This document shows, piece by piece, positions 9,607 through 18,126 of a stretch of 64,000 bases of DNA. The notes below the pieces were generated by a model that did no database searches, was not told where the DNA came from, and was given only the letters and a program-made list of their open reading frames with translations. The DNA comes from JAOABV01 sp039801465 (GTDB lineage: Bacteria; Hydrothermota; Tepidihabitantia; Tepidihabitantales; CAIPLT01): NCBI GenBank assembly GCA_039801465.1, contig JBDRUT010000009.1, positions 1-64,000 on the forward strand, read 5' to 3'. Positions within the stretch are counted from its first letter, which is position 1. Each line of letters starts with the position of its first letter. The position numbers and the translations under genes were made by a program.

Positions 9607-10611
9607 ATGGTTTTCTTAGGAATTGAAACATCCTGTGATGAAACAGGTGTTAGTGTTGTCACTCATAAACCAGGTGAACCATTTTCAATGCAAGATATCC
9701 TCTCTAATATTGTATCTTCTCAATACATCCATTCGCAACTTGGTGGTGTTATTCCGGAATTGGCTTCACGCGCACATATTCAATTACTCTCTCCAATAAC
9801 AAAAACGGCCCTTGCTGTCGCTAAGAAAACCTTCAATGATTTAGATGGCATTGCGGTCACATATGGACCAGGATTAGTTGGTGCACTCTTAGTGGGATTG
9901 TCATTTGCAAAAGCCTTGTCAATAAATCTCAAAATTCCGTTTGTTGGCATTAACCATTTAGAAGGACACATCTTCTCATTATTCCTGTCTTGTCCTGAAC
10001 TTAAACCACCGTTTATTAGTCTGATAATTTCCGGTGGCCACACAGAATTAATATTAGTTAAAGATTATTGCCAATATAAAACTTTAGGTTCAACTCAAGA
10101 TGATGCTTGCGGTGAGGCCTATGATAAAGTTGCTCGAATGTTAAATTTACCTTATCCTGGTGGTGCATTTATTGAGAAACTGGCTTATAATGGTTCTCGG
10201 ACGATAAAATTTCCCATACCTCATGTCCCAGGATATAATTTTAGTTTCTCCGGGCTTAAAACTGCCGTATTATATTACCTTAAAGATACAAAGGATTATC
10301 GTGCCGAAGATGTTGCTTGTAGTTTTCAAGAAACTGTTATCGATTTCTTATGGGAAAAAATTAAAAAGGTAACTAATGACTATAAGATTAATCAGGTCGG
10401 AGTCTCAGGTGGCGTTGCTATCAATAAAAGAATCCGAAGCCGACTTTCAGAATATGGCAAAATCTATGGTATAAAGTTTTATTTTCCGCAACCGGTTATG
10501 TGCTCTGATAATGGTGCAATGATTGCTGCATGCGGTATTGAACGGTACATCCGATTTGGAGCTTCAAATTTATCTTTAACAGTTCAAGCCAGAATTCCAA
10601 CCATTCTATAA
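9607..10611 (+). CDS. tsaD: tRNA N6-adenosine threonylcarbamoyltransferase
   Basis: A protein of 334 residues, full length. It begins F-L-G-I-E-T-S-C-D-E-T and has the iron-binding H117-x3-H121 motif (N-H-L-E-G-H). The S-G-G-H-T-E-L segment and the C-terminal C-S-D-N-G-A-M motif carrying the metal-ligating Asp are present. TsaD transfers the threonylcarbamoyl group to A37 of ANN-decoding tRNAs. Its partners TsaB, TsaE and TsaC are not in the window. Confidence 0.97.
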   Translation: MVFLGIETSCDETGVSVVTHKPGEPFSMQDILSNIVSSQYIHSQLGGVIPELASRAHIQLLSPITKTALAVAKKTFNDLDGIAVTYGPGLVGALLVGLSFAKALSINLKIPFVGINHLEGHIFSLFLSCPELKPPFISLIISGGHTELILVKDYCQYKTLGSTQDDACGEAYDKVARMLNLPYPGGAFIEKLAYNGSRTIKFPIPHVPGYNFSFSGLKTAVLYYLKDTKDYRAEDVACSFQETVIDFLWEKIKKVTNDYKINQVGVSGGVAINKRIRSRLSEYGKIYGIKFYFPQPVMCSDNGAMIAACGIERYIRFGASNLSLTVQARIPTIL

Positions 10612-11036
10612 AATTTAACCCTAACCAGCCAAAAGAACTTAAATATTTTCGGATACCTCCTCCGATATAATCAGCGAATCAATCAGTAATACTATCTATT
10701 ATCCCATTGGTAACCAAGTGGTTAAATCAGTCGGCAACTGAGAACACTATTGGAAAATCCAACAACTTAGTGGTAGTCTGGGCAAGCCGATGGGCTGCCG
10801 ACCGGTTTGCCCCTCGGCTTGCCCCCTGGCTTCCCGACCGGCTCGCCTATTAGATAACCGAGCAAGCCCTTTCATCCGATATGTTTAATTTATAAAATAT
10901 TTACAAACATTGATAATTAATATACAAAAATATTATATGAATAAAAAATAAAGCCTCAAAATTATTTTTAGATTATCTGATTTCCCATAGGTATTGATAA
11001 TATCTTGGAGCAAGCAGAATGCGTAGATGTTTTAAT
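10612..11036. other. Intergenic region with palindromes and a GC-rich patch
   Basis: This region lies between the convergent tsaD and ispG genes. It contains an 11-bp palindrome TTGGTAACCAA near 10714-10726 and the GC-rich patch annotated separately. The remainder is AT-rich with no coding signal. Confidence 0.5.
10780..10849. repeat. GC-rich inverted/direct repeat patch
   Basis: An 11-bp perfect inverted repeat (GGGCAAGCCGA at 10780-10790, its complement at 10814-10824, 23-nt loop) overlaps a degenerate ~36-bp direct repeat whose units share CCGACCGG (10798-10805 and 10834-10841). Base composition contrasts sharply with the surrounding AT-rich DNA. It could be a terminator for tsaD, a REP-like palindrome, or imported sequence. 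Confidence 0.6.
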
Positions 11037-12089
11037 TTATGTAATAATTTCTGAATCTTTTATTGTTTTAATAAGTTCTGATACTAAATTCTCTTCTTTA
11101 ACCTTTTTTACAATTTTGCCATTTTTGAAAATTACGCCAGATTTTTTCCCGCAAGCAATGCCAAAGTCAGCTGAACTGGCTTCTCCTGGACCATTTACCA
11201 CACAACCCATTACAGCAACTTTTATTGGTTTTGTTACTTCTTTTAGATATTTTTTAACTTCTTGGGCAATTTTTTCTAAATCTACTTCACATCGTCCACA
11301 AGTTGGACAGCTAATTAAAAGTGGACCAAAATCTCTTTTACCTAAACTTGTTAGAATCTCTTTGGCAGTTTCAACTTCTAAAATTGACGGACCGGTTAAC
11401 GAAATCCTAATCGTATCGCCAATTCCTTTATTCAAAAGCACAGACAGTGCGGATGCAGACCGCACTGCACCTTCAAATGGTAAACCAGCTTCGGTTACTC
11501 CGATATGTAAAGGATAAGGATATTTATCTGCAAGTCTCTCGTACACTTCTATTGTTTCTAAAGTATTAGTAGTTTTAGCTGAAAGTACAATGTTGGTAAA
11601 ATTCTCTTTTTCAAAAACCTCAAGACTTTGTTTAATACTTTCTAAGATCGCATCGCTTCCGCGATTTTTATATTTCGATAAAACTGGTTTAGCAATTGAG
11701 CCAGCATTTACACCAATTCTAATCGGAATATTTTTATCTTTTGCTGATTTAATTATTTCTCTAATTTTATATTTTGTCCCAATATTACCAGGATTTATTC
11801 TGATCTTATCTGCTCCGGCCTTTATACTTGCTAATGCTAGACGATAATCAAAATGGATATCTGCTACCAGCGGAATTTTTATTTGTACTTTTATCTTAGG
11901 AATATTATTAACCGCAATTATATTTGGAATTGCAATACGGATAATTTCGCAGCCGGCATGTTCTAATTTTTTAATTTCTCGAATAACCGCATTGTAATCT
12001 TCGGTTTTAGATTTAATCATTGATTGAATTCTAATTGGTGCACCGCCTCCAATCTGAACTGAGCCGACAAAAACCGGAATTGTCTTCAT
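11037..12089 (-). CDS. ispG: 4-hydroxy-3-methylbut-2-enyl diphosphate synthase (MEP pathway)
   Basis: A protein of 350 residues of the GcpE/IspG type without the plant insert. The three Fe-S ligands are C261 and C264 (C-P-T-C-G-R) and C296 (M-G-C-V-V-N-G-P-G-E), and the conserved catalytic Glu is in the last motif. It reductively converts MEcPP to HMBPP in isoprenoid precursor synthesis. Its ATG overlaps the stop of the upstream zinc-ribbon gene (ATGA), so the two are coupled. No other MEP gene is visible here. Confidence 0.96.
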   Translation of the reverse strand: MKTIPVFVGSVQIGGGAPIRIQSMIKSKTEDYNAVIREIKKLEHAGCEIIRIAIPNIIAVNNIPKIKVQIKIPLVADIHFDYRLALASIKAGADKIRINPGNIGTKYKIREIIKSAKDKNIPIRIGVNAGSIAKPVLSKYKNRGSDAILESIKQSLEVFEKENFTNIVLSAKTTNTLETIEVYERLADKYPYPLHIGVTEAGLPFEGAVRSASALSVLLNKGIGDTIRISLTGPSILEVETAKEILTSLGKRDFGPLLISCPTCGRCEVDLEKIAQEVKKYLKEVTKPIKVAVMGCVVNGPGEASSADFGIACGKKSGVIFKNGKIVKKVKEENLVSELIKTIKDSEIIT

Positions 12090-12652
12090 TCTTTTTCACC
12101 CGAAGCTAGTTTTTTATTCGGACTTTTCCACCATTCCATAAAACATTTACGGGAACAAAATCTCCTTGGTCTACCCATTCGTTTTCTAATATTTACTATT
12201 GATTGTAAAATCTTAAATTTTTTTCCGCAGGTCTCACAGGTTAAAGTTACACGCGGCACCGATTTTATAAAGCATTGCCAACACCGATGTCCGGTTTTGG
12301 AAGATTTGGGTTTACCGCAAATTGGGCAATAAAATACTTTTTTGGGAAAATTGGCAATTTTTTTATCATAACATTTCCGACAAATGTACGCATAGGTCGA
12401 TTTTTCGCCACCACAAATTGAACAGTAGCGATGAAGCGGATTACCAAACTTAACCTTTTTCATACGCGGTGTCGCAATTCCTAATTTATGTAATATTTGA
12501 CCAATTCTTTGGCGACTTAAACCTAATCTTCGTGCTACCTCGATTGCTGTATATTTTTGATTTTTTACTAAATCAATTATTAAGTCATAACGCTTTTTTA
12601 AATTCTTAGGTATCTTACTACGGACGATTTTACTCTTCGGATTGTTATTCAT
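12086..12652 (-). CDS. HTH protein with six Cys-pair zinc-binding motifs
   Basis: A protein of 188 residues, unrecognised as a named family. Residues 34-58 form a clear helix-turn-helix (A-I-E-V-A-R-R-L-G-L-S-R-Q-R-I-G-Q-I-L). Six Cys pairs follow at 77/80, 91/94, 109/112, 124/127, 139/142 and 166/170, suggesting about three zinc ribbons. The protein is very basic, consistent with DNA or RNA binding. Translational coupling to ispG (ATGA overlap) may mean it regulates that gene or is simply co-expressed. A strong G-rich ribosome site precedes the ATG. Confidence 0.65.
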   Translation of the reverse strand: MNNNPKSKIVRSKIPKNLKKRYDLIIDLVKNQKYTAIEVARRLGLSRQRIGQILHKLGIATPRMKKVKFGNPLHRYCSICGGEKSTYAYICRKCYDKKIANFPKKVFYCPICGKPKSSKTGHRCWQCFIKSVPRVTLTCETCGKKFKILQSIVNIRKRMGRPRRFCSRKCFMEWWKSPNKKLASGEKE

Positions 12653-12747
12653 AAAAACCCCCTTTATTAATCTTTAGCATTCTTGTTAATTTCACCAATA
12701 TCTTGTAATTAATTCGTCTTTGCATAAAGATAAAATCAATCATTTTG

Positions 12748-14037
12748 TTATGCTTTAACTCTTTGCACCGATGCACCTAAATTTTTGAGTTTATTTTCTA
12801 AGTCTTCATAACCTCGGTCAAGATGATAAATTCGAGCAACTTCAGTTTCACCTTCAGCACATAATCCTGCCAAAACTAAAGCCGCAGATGCTCTTAGGTC
12901 CGATGCCATTACCTGAGCACCGGTAAGTTTTTTGACTCCTTTAATAATTGCAGTATTATTTTTTATTTCAATATCAGCACCCATCCGGTTTAATTCTAAG
13001 GCGTGTAAAAATCGGGATTGGAAAATATTTTCTGTTATGATGCTTATGCCATCAGCAATTGTTAAAACCGCCATAAATTGAGCTTGTAAATCAGTTGGAA
13101 ATCCTGGATAAGGTGCGGTGTCAATATTAATTGGTTTTAGTAAATTAGGAGATTTTATGAAGATTGTCTTCGGCTTATGATAATTGGTATAAAGATTTGA
13201 ATCAAAGTTAATCTCACAGCCAATATTTCTAAGTGTAAATAATACAGCATCAAGATGTTTTGGATAGCAATTTTCAATTTCAATGGTTCCATAAGTAATT
13301 GCTGCAGCACAGGCAAAAGTACCGGCTTCAATTCGGTCTGGTATTGGTATCCATTCACCGCCTTTTAGCTCATCTACACCCTGAATTTTAATTTGAGATG
13401 TTCCCGCACCTTCAATTTTAGCACCCAACGAGTTTAGAAAATTGGCTAAATCAATTATCTCCGGTTCTAATGCCGCGCCAATAATTGTTGTTTCGCCTTT
13501 AGCTAAGGTTGCGGCCATCATTACATTAGCAGTTGCACCCACACTTGGTCCCATATTCCCTTCCAAAAATATTTCAGTGCCAACCAATTTTGAGCAACAA
13601 GCATCGATATAACCGTGCTCGATTTTTATATTTGCTCCCAAACTCTGCATCCCTTTGATATGTAAATCAATTGGTCTCGGTCCGATTGCACAGCCTCCAG
13701 GTAGATATACTCGTGCTTCACCCAATCGGGTTAACAAAGGACCTAAGATATAATACGAAGCACGCATCTTACTGACAATTTCATATGGCGCTTCTGGCTT
13801 TAACTTGCCCTTTGCCCATATTGTAATAGTATTATCTTCAATTTTAACTTCCGCACCTAACGATTTAAGTAGTTCCATCATTGTTTTAATATCTTGCACT
13901 AACGGTACCCCTTTTATTACACAAGGCTTATCAGTCAAAAGACAAGCAGCTAATATCGGAAGCGTTGCATTTTTGGCACCTGAAATTTTTACCCTGCCTT
14001 GTAGTTTCTTTCCACCTTTAATTACTAATTTATCCAT
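12748..14037 (-). CDS. murA: UDP-N-acetylglucosamine 1-carboxyvinyltransferase
   Basis: A protein of 429 residues from ATG 14037, the start that gives the standard N-terminus M-D-K-L-V-I-K-G-G. K22-N23 and the catalytic C116 (in P-G-G-C-A-I-G-P-R-P) are in place. A Cys rather than Asp at this position means the fosfomycin-sensitive form of the family. MurA adds enolpyruvate to UDP-GlcNAc, the first step of peptidoglycan synthesis. The frame extends 13 codons further upstream, but that extension nearly reaches the tRNA-Ser gene and is not conserved in the family. Confidence 0.96.
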   Translation of the reverse strand: MDKLVIKGGKKLQGRVKISGAKNATLPILAACLLTDKPCVIKGVPLVQDIKTMMELLKSLGAEVKIEDNTITIWAKGKLKPEAPYEIVSKMRASYYILGPLLTRLGEARVYLPGGCAIGPRPIDLHIKGMQSLGANIKIEHGYIDACCSKLVGTEIFLEGNMGPSVGATANVMMAATLAKGETTIIGAALEPEIIDLANFLNSLGAKIEGAGTSQIKIQGVDELKGGEWIPIPDRIEAGTFACAAAITYGTIEIENCYPKHLDAVLFTLRNIGCEINFDSNLYTNYHKPKTIFIKSPNLLKPINIDTAPYPGFPTDLQAQFMAVLTIADGISIITENIFQSRFLHALELNRMGADIEIKNNTAIIKGVKKLTGAQVMASDLRASAALVLAGLCAEGETEVARIYHLDRGYEDLENKLKNLGASVQRVKA

Positions 14038-14081
14038 TCTTAGAATTATTACGATAAACCAATTTTTGTTTACCAATTAAC

Positions 14082-14171
14082 CGGAGAGGGCGGGATTTGA
14101 ACCCGCGGTGCCGCTTTTAACGGCACACACGATTTCCAATCGTGCTCCTTAGGCCACTCGGACACCTCTCC
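14082..14171 (-). tRNA. tRNA-Ser (anticodon GGA)
   Basis: The minus strand folds as a class II tRNA of 90 nt. It has a 7-bp acceptor (GGAGAGG/CCTCTCC) with discriminator G, a long variable arm (GCCG/CGGC) and a T arm with GGTTCAAAT. The anticodon loop TTGGAAA gives anticodon GGA (14135-14137), reading UCC/UCU. The 3' CCA is not encoded. It lies 44 bp upstream of murA on the same strand. Confidence 0.97.
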
Positions 14172-14226
14172 TAAATATATACCAACTTATCTAAGAACAA
14201 GAAGTTATCCGGTTATTATTTTTATA

Positions 14227-14255
14227 ATTATATAATAGTTAGTTGGAAATGTCAA
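14227..14255 (-). promoter_or_regulatory. Consensus promoter for tRNA-Ser (and possibly murA)
   Basis: On the minus strand, TTGACA (14250-14255), a 17-bp spacer and TATAAT (14227-14232) match the sigma70 consensus exactly. The -35 box lies inside the 3' end of scpA. The predicted start is about 45-50 nt upstream of the mature tRNA 5' end. Confidence 0.8.
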
Positions 14256-15009
14256 GAGGTATTCTGCGTTCTAATTCAATCTCCGCAAACTCCGCACTTT
14301 GTCTTACTCTAAGTTCCCCCAATCTAACTAATTCTAAAATGGCGATAAACAAAATTACAATTTCACTAATTGTTTGTGCTTTGAGTGCAATCTCCGAGAA
14401 AAATAATTTCTGCTTATGTGTAAAAATTTGACGAAGTTCCGTAATTTTGTCTTCCAGGCGAATTTCAATTGATTGGATTTCTAAAGTTGGTTTGGGTTTA
14501 ATTTTAGATAATACACTTTGGAACGCAGAAATCAGAAGATAAATATCTCCGCTCGATTCTGGTAACACTTCCAAAGTCATTCCTTTTCGGGGAAAAGTTT
14601 CTAATCGTTTTGATTCCAAAGAACTTAGCAAACTCGCAATACCGGCATATTTCTGAAATTCCGCCAACACAGTTTCCAGACTGATGGGTTCTGGTATTTC
14701 TTCTGGTTCTTGAACTCTTGGTAACATTTGCTGCACCTTAAGTCTTATTAAAACAACCGCCATTAACAGAAAATCCGAACTAACCTCCAAATTCAATTTT
14801 TCAGTTTGCCGAATATAATTAAGATAATCATCGGTAATTTTAGCAATGGGAATATCAAAAATATTAATTTCATCTCGTCTGATTAAATATAAGAGTAATT
14901 CAATCGGCCCGGAAAATATCTCGGTTTGAATTTGATAGTCCATTTCTTTAATTTGTATTGGCTTTTGTTGAGCTGTTGGGTTTTCGAAATTGTTTGAACT
15001 ATCTTTCAT
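14239..15009 (-). CDS. scpA: Segregation and condensation protein A
   Basis: A protein of 256 residues. The N-terminal F-S-G-P-I-E-L-L-L-Y-L-I motif and I-P-I-A-K-I-T-D-D-Y-L are typical of ScpA, the kleisin that bridges SMC heads, and a winged-helix-like C-terminus follows. The start overlaps the stop of the DUF362 gene (ATGA). The usual partner scpB is not adjacent, and the gene sits instead at the end of the MoxR/AmrS operon. Confidence 0.92.
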   Translation of the reverse strand: MKDSSNNFENPTAQQKPIQIKEMDYQIQTEIFSGPIELLLYLIRRDEINIFDIPIAKITDDYLNYIRQTEKLNLEVSSDFLLMAVVLIRLKVQQMLPRVQEPEEIPEPISLETVLAEFQKYAGIASLLSSLESKRLETFPRKGMTLEVLPESSGDIYLLISAFQSVLSKIKPKPTLEIQSIEIRLEDKITELRQIFTHKQKLFFSEIALKAQTISEIVILFIAILELVRLGELRVRQSAEFAEIELERRIPLDISN

Positions 15010-16043
15010 TTCTCAATCTCACTGATTTCATATCGCCTTTGACCTAATCCTAATTGTTCACAATATGCCAATAAAATTTCTGGATTTATTTCCGGATAAA
15101 GTCTATTTATTTCAGTTTTTGTCAGATCCCAAACCGCCTGATCGCATGCCACTGGATCTAAGGAAATAAAAAGACCAAGGTCTGACATAATTGGATTCTC
15201 GGTTCGGTCCATACAATCGCAATTAGGGGTAATTTTTATGGCAAAATTACAATGCAAACACGTTCTATTTTTGAGAATTGCCCAGGCGTATTCTGCCATT
15301 TTTTTCTGAGTCAACTCTGAACTTTCATTCCAATTAATTTTGATCGCATTTTCCGGACATATCTCAACACAACTGGCACACCCGACACAAAACGAATTAA
15401 TTTTAGCGCCGTCTTCTGATATTGTAATTGCATCTGTTGGACATACTGAAATACAAGTTTCACATTTATTACACTTATCCGTTGTGATAAATGGTTTTGT
15501 TTGCGAATGCATTTCTAATTTTCCGCCTTTAGCTGAAAGTCCCATTGCAATATTCTTTATTACACCACCAAATCCAACAACAAAATGTCCTTTGAAATGC
15601 GCCAAATTGATTATAGTGTCAAAATCTCTCAGTCCTTGGGCAATCTTTGCGCTTTGAATATAACCTAAATTAACCGCAATTTCATCAAATGCCTCTCCCC
15701 TTTCGCCATCTAAAATTGTAATCGGCGCACCAACATTAGTTTCAGTAAAACCATGTTCGTAGGCAAGTTTGATATGAGACTCACGATTTTGGCGCCGACC
15801 ACGATAAAGCGTAGTTGTCTCAATTAGTGTTGGATTTTTTCCAAACTCCTTTATTAAATCGACAAATATTTTTACATATTTCGGTGACAAATAATTATTA
15901 TTACCTGCTTCGCCAAAATGAACCTTAATACCAATATTCTTCGATGTTTTAACCTGGGAAATAAATCCTGTGTCAATTAATACTTGTTTTATATTAATCG
16001 GATTTATCCTGTTAATCGGAATATAGTAAACTATACTCTTCAC
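15006..16043 (-). CDS. DUF362 protein with two 4Fe-4S ferredoxin motifs
   Basis: A protein of 345 residues. The N-terminal DUF362 domain is followed at about 190-240 by two C-x2-C-x2-C-x3-C-P clusters (C-N-K-C-E-T-C and C-V-G-C-A-S-C), so it should carry two 4Fe-4S clusters and act in electron transfer or cluster handling. The start is GTG 16043; no ATG fits the conserved N-terminus. It lies 9 bp after the AmrS gene and overlaps scpA by 4 bp. Confidence 0.85.
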   Translation of the reverse strand: MKSIVYYIPINRINPINIKQVLIDTGFISQVKTSKNIGIKVHFGEAGNNNYLSPKYVKIFVDLIKEFGKNPTLIETTTLYRGRRQNRESHIKLAYEHGFTETNVGAPITILDGERGEAFDEIAVNLGYIQSAKIAQGLRDFDTIINLAHFKGHFVVGFGGVIKNIAMGLSAKGGKLEMHSQTKPFITTDKCNKCETCISVCPTDAITISEDGAKINSFCVGCASCVEICPENAIKINWNESSELTQKKMAEYAWAILKNRTCLHCNFAIKITPNCDCMDRTENPIMSDLGLFISLDPVACDQAVWDLTKTEINRLYPEINPEILLAYCEQLGLGQRRYEISEIEK

Positions 16044-16052
16044 TCTCGTTAA

Positions 16053-17147
16053 TTATTTAAATACTCCATAAATCTTAGTGCCACAAAATTTACATTTATT
16101 ATCAACAATATTATTTTCAATCACAGAATAACCTTGCCTTTTTATTAACAATTTATGACAGTTCGGGCAATAAGTGTTATCGTATTTATGCCCAGGAACA
16201 TTGCCAATATAAACATAGTTCAATCCTGTTCTTTGGGCAATTTCGACTGCATGCTCTAAAGTCTTGATTGGTGTCGGCGGAAGATTTTGTAACTTATATT
16301 GAGGAAAGAAACGAGTAAAATGAACCGGTACATCTGTTCCTAAATTTTCTTTTATCCACAAACACATCTCTTTTATTTTACTAGTATCGTCATTTAGAGT
16401 TGGCACAACTAAATTAACGATTTCTAAATGAATACCTTCTTGCTTAATCGTTTTACATGCTTCTAAAACTGGTTGCAAAGTAGTTTGACAAACATCTTCA
16501 TAAAACTTTTCGGTAAACCCTTTTAGGTCAATCTTTATCGCATCGACTACTTTACATAATTGTTTTAATGGTTCCTGATTTATATATCCTCCAGAAACAA
16601 CGATAGCTTTTATGCCGGATTTTTTGGCTAATTTTGCGATATCATACATATATTCATAAAATACCACTGGCTCCGTATAAGTAAAGCAAATTATTTTTAA
16701 ATTTTTTTCCTGAGCAATGCGCACAACATCTTCCGGCGTCATATAATAGTTATCTAATTCTTCAACTGATGATTGTGATAGTTGCCAATTCTGACAATAT
16801 TTACACCGCTGATTACAACTAGCAGTGGCTAAGGTTAAACGCATTTCACCAGGTAAAAAATGGTAGAATGGTGCTTTCTCAATCGGTTCGATTCCAATAC
16901 TACAAGGACGATTATAAACTACTGAATATAGAGTTCCATCCCGATTTTCCCGGTTTCGGCAAAATCCTCGTTTACCGGGCAGGATTACACAGTGACGGGG
17001 ACATAGTTCGCACAAGACGCGTTTGTTATCTAACTTTTTATAAAACATTGCTTCTTTTTCCTTTGTTTTGTCATTTCCGGCAATAATAAACGAAAATAGT
17101 CCAATAATTATTAAAAAATATCTGAGATAGAGATTTTGAAAATGCAA
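16053..17147 (-). CDS. amrS: AmmeMemoRadiSam-type radical SAM enzyme, membrane-anchored form
   Basis: The core matches AmrS of the AmmeMemoRadiSam system: an N-terminal C-E-L-C-P-R-H-C ligand set, then radical SAM C-N-Q-R-C-K-Y-C, then a C-terminal zinc-ribbon-like C-P-N-C ... C-K-F-C. Upstream of the core is an in-frame hydrophobic stretch of about 17 residues, which suggests a signal or anchor. I place the start at TTG 17147, 8 nt after AGGA. TTG 17153 (overlapping the PEGA stop as TTGA) and ATG 17048 (no anchor) are alternatives. The usual partners AmrA (AMMECR1) and AmrB (Memo) are not in the window. The reaction is unknown. Confidence 0.82.
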   Translation of the reverse strand: MHFQNLYLRYFLIIIGLFSFIIAGNDKTKEKEAMFYKKLDNKRVLCELCPRHCVILPGKRGFCRNRENRDGTLYSVVYNRPCSIGIEPIEKAPFYHFLPGEMRLTLATASCNQRCKYCQNWQLSQSSVEELDNYYMTPEDVVRIAQEKNLKIICFTYTEPVVFYEYMYDIAKLAKKSGIKAIVVSGGYINQEPLKQLCKVVDAIKIDLKGFTEKFYEDVCQTTLQPVLEACKTIKQEGIHLEIVNLVVPTLNDDTSKIKEMCLWIKENLGTDVPVHFTRFFPQYKLQNLPPTPIKTLEHAVEIAQRTGLNYVYIGNVPGHKYDNTYCPNCHKLLIKRQGYSVIENNIVDNKCKFCGTKIYGVFK

Positions 17148-17149
17148 TT

Positions 17150-17620
17150 TCAATTTCCTGCTACTATATGAGCAACAAAATAACCAATTAAAAATGCAAC
17201 TGAAAAACTGGTTCCTAAGCAACAAGAAGTTGCTAATTTCATTTTGGTTGGTGCGCGATTTATTTTCGCGAGCGAGAAGAAAACTTCGCTATTTTGATTT
17301 GCGATAATTTTCACTCGCTGCGTTCCCGCTCCTACTTTGCTTAAATCCCATAAGGCTGAAATTCGAGTACTTAAACTACCGGTCGTAATGCGCCAATACT
17401 TTTGCTCAATCGTATCAGAAGAAAAGATACTGATGCTGTACTCTCCGGGCTTATATGCATAATTTAGAATTGGAGTTGTGCCAATAAAATCACCATCTAA
17501 ATAGATTCTCAAGCCACTGGGTTCAGAATATACTGATAAAAAACCACTTTCTGTTGCATTTAATGGAAAACAAAGAGATGTTAGACAAATCGTAATATAT
17601 AAAATTAATCTGTGATTCAT
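17150..17620 (-). CDS. PEGA-domain envelope protein
   Basis: A protein of 156 residues with an N-terminal signal peptide (about 1-22). A PEGA-type beta domain follows (V-Y-S-E-P-S-G-L-R-I-Y-L-D-G, then G-T-T-P-I), and a hydrophobic helix near the C-terminus probably anchors it in a membrane. PEGA domains occur on bacterial surface and S-layer-like proteins. It is coupled to the downstream AmrS gene by an overlapping stop/start and lies 42 bp after the YceD gene. Confidence 0.75.
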   Translation of the reverse strand: MNHRLILYITICLTSLCFPLNATESGFLSVYSEPSGLRIYLDGDFIGTTPILNYAYKPGEYSISIFSSDTIEQKYWRITTGSLSTRISALWDLSKVGAGTQRVKIIANQNSEVFFSLAKINRAPTKMKLATSCCLGTSFSVAFLIGYFVAHIVAGN

Positions 17621-17662
17621 TTTATTTAAAGTTTTTCTGCAAAACTAAAATATTCTCGGAAT

Positions 17663-18103
17663 TCATTCAGTGTGTTCTTCAATTCCCTTACAGTCCGGAC
17701 TACACCACGGGGCTAAAGGAATTGCCAATTCAATAGTGTCTCGCATAATCCCGGTAAGGTTTATAAAATCCGAGTCGTAATATTCACGGTCAAAATCAAT
17801 GTCTTCTAATTGCTGAAAATAATTTTTTATTGGTTCTTTACCCTTAATATATTCTTGATATACATGTTCCGAGAATTTTTGCTCAAAGATTTTAAGGCAG
17901 TTTGAACAGACAAGTCTTATTGTGAAATCTATAACTCCGGATAAAATAATAGCATTAGCATTGCGATATAACTCAAATGTTAACTGGACTGGACCAACTA
18001 AATCTAAATTGGTTATTTCTAATTCTTCAGCAGTTACAGTAAGGTTATATTTTATTTTTTCGGTTTTTATCTTTAGAACATTAAAAATTAATTGACTTTT
18101 CAT
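17663..18103 (-). CDS. YceD/DUF177 family protein
   Basis: A protein of 146 residues with the YceD layout: an N-terminal beta region, C66/C69 (C-S-N-C), an acidic linker, and C134/C138 near the C-terminus (P-W-C-S-P-D-C-K-G). In many bacteria this gene precedes rpmF (ribosomal protein L32) and is linked to 23S rRNA or ribosome assembly. Here no rpmF follows, and the next gene is the PEGA protein. Confidence 0.8.
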   Translation of the reverse strand: MKSQLIFNVLKIKTEKIKYNLTVTAEELEITNLDLVGPVQLTFELYRNANAIILSGVIDFTIRLVCSNCLKIFEQKFSEHVYQEYIKGKEPIKNYFQQLEDIDFDREYYDSDFINLTGIMRDTIELAIPLAPWCSPDCKGIEEHTE

Positions 18104-18126
18104 AAATATCCAATTTGATTTTTCAT

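Noticed and set aside
11005..11517. A plus-strand frame of 170 codons opposite ispG
   Set aside because: It is antisense to a well-supported gene with all catalytic motifs and has no ribosome site or coding character.
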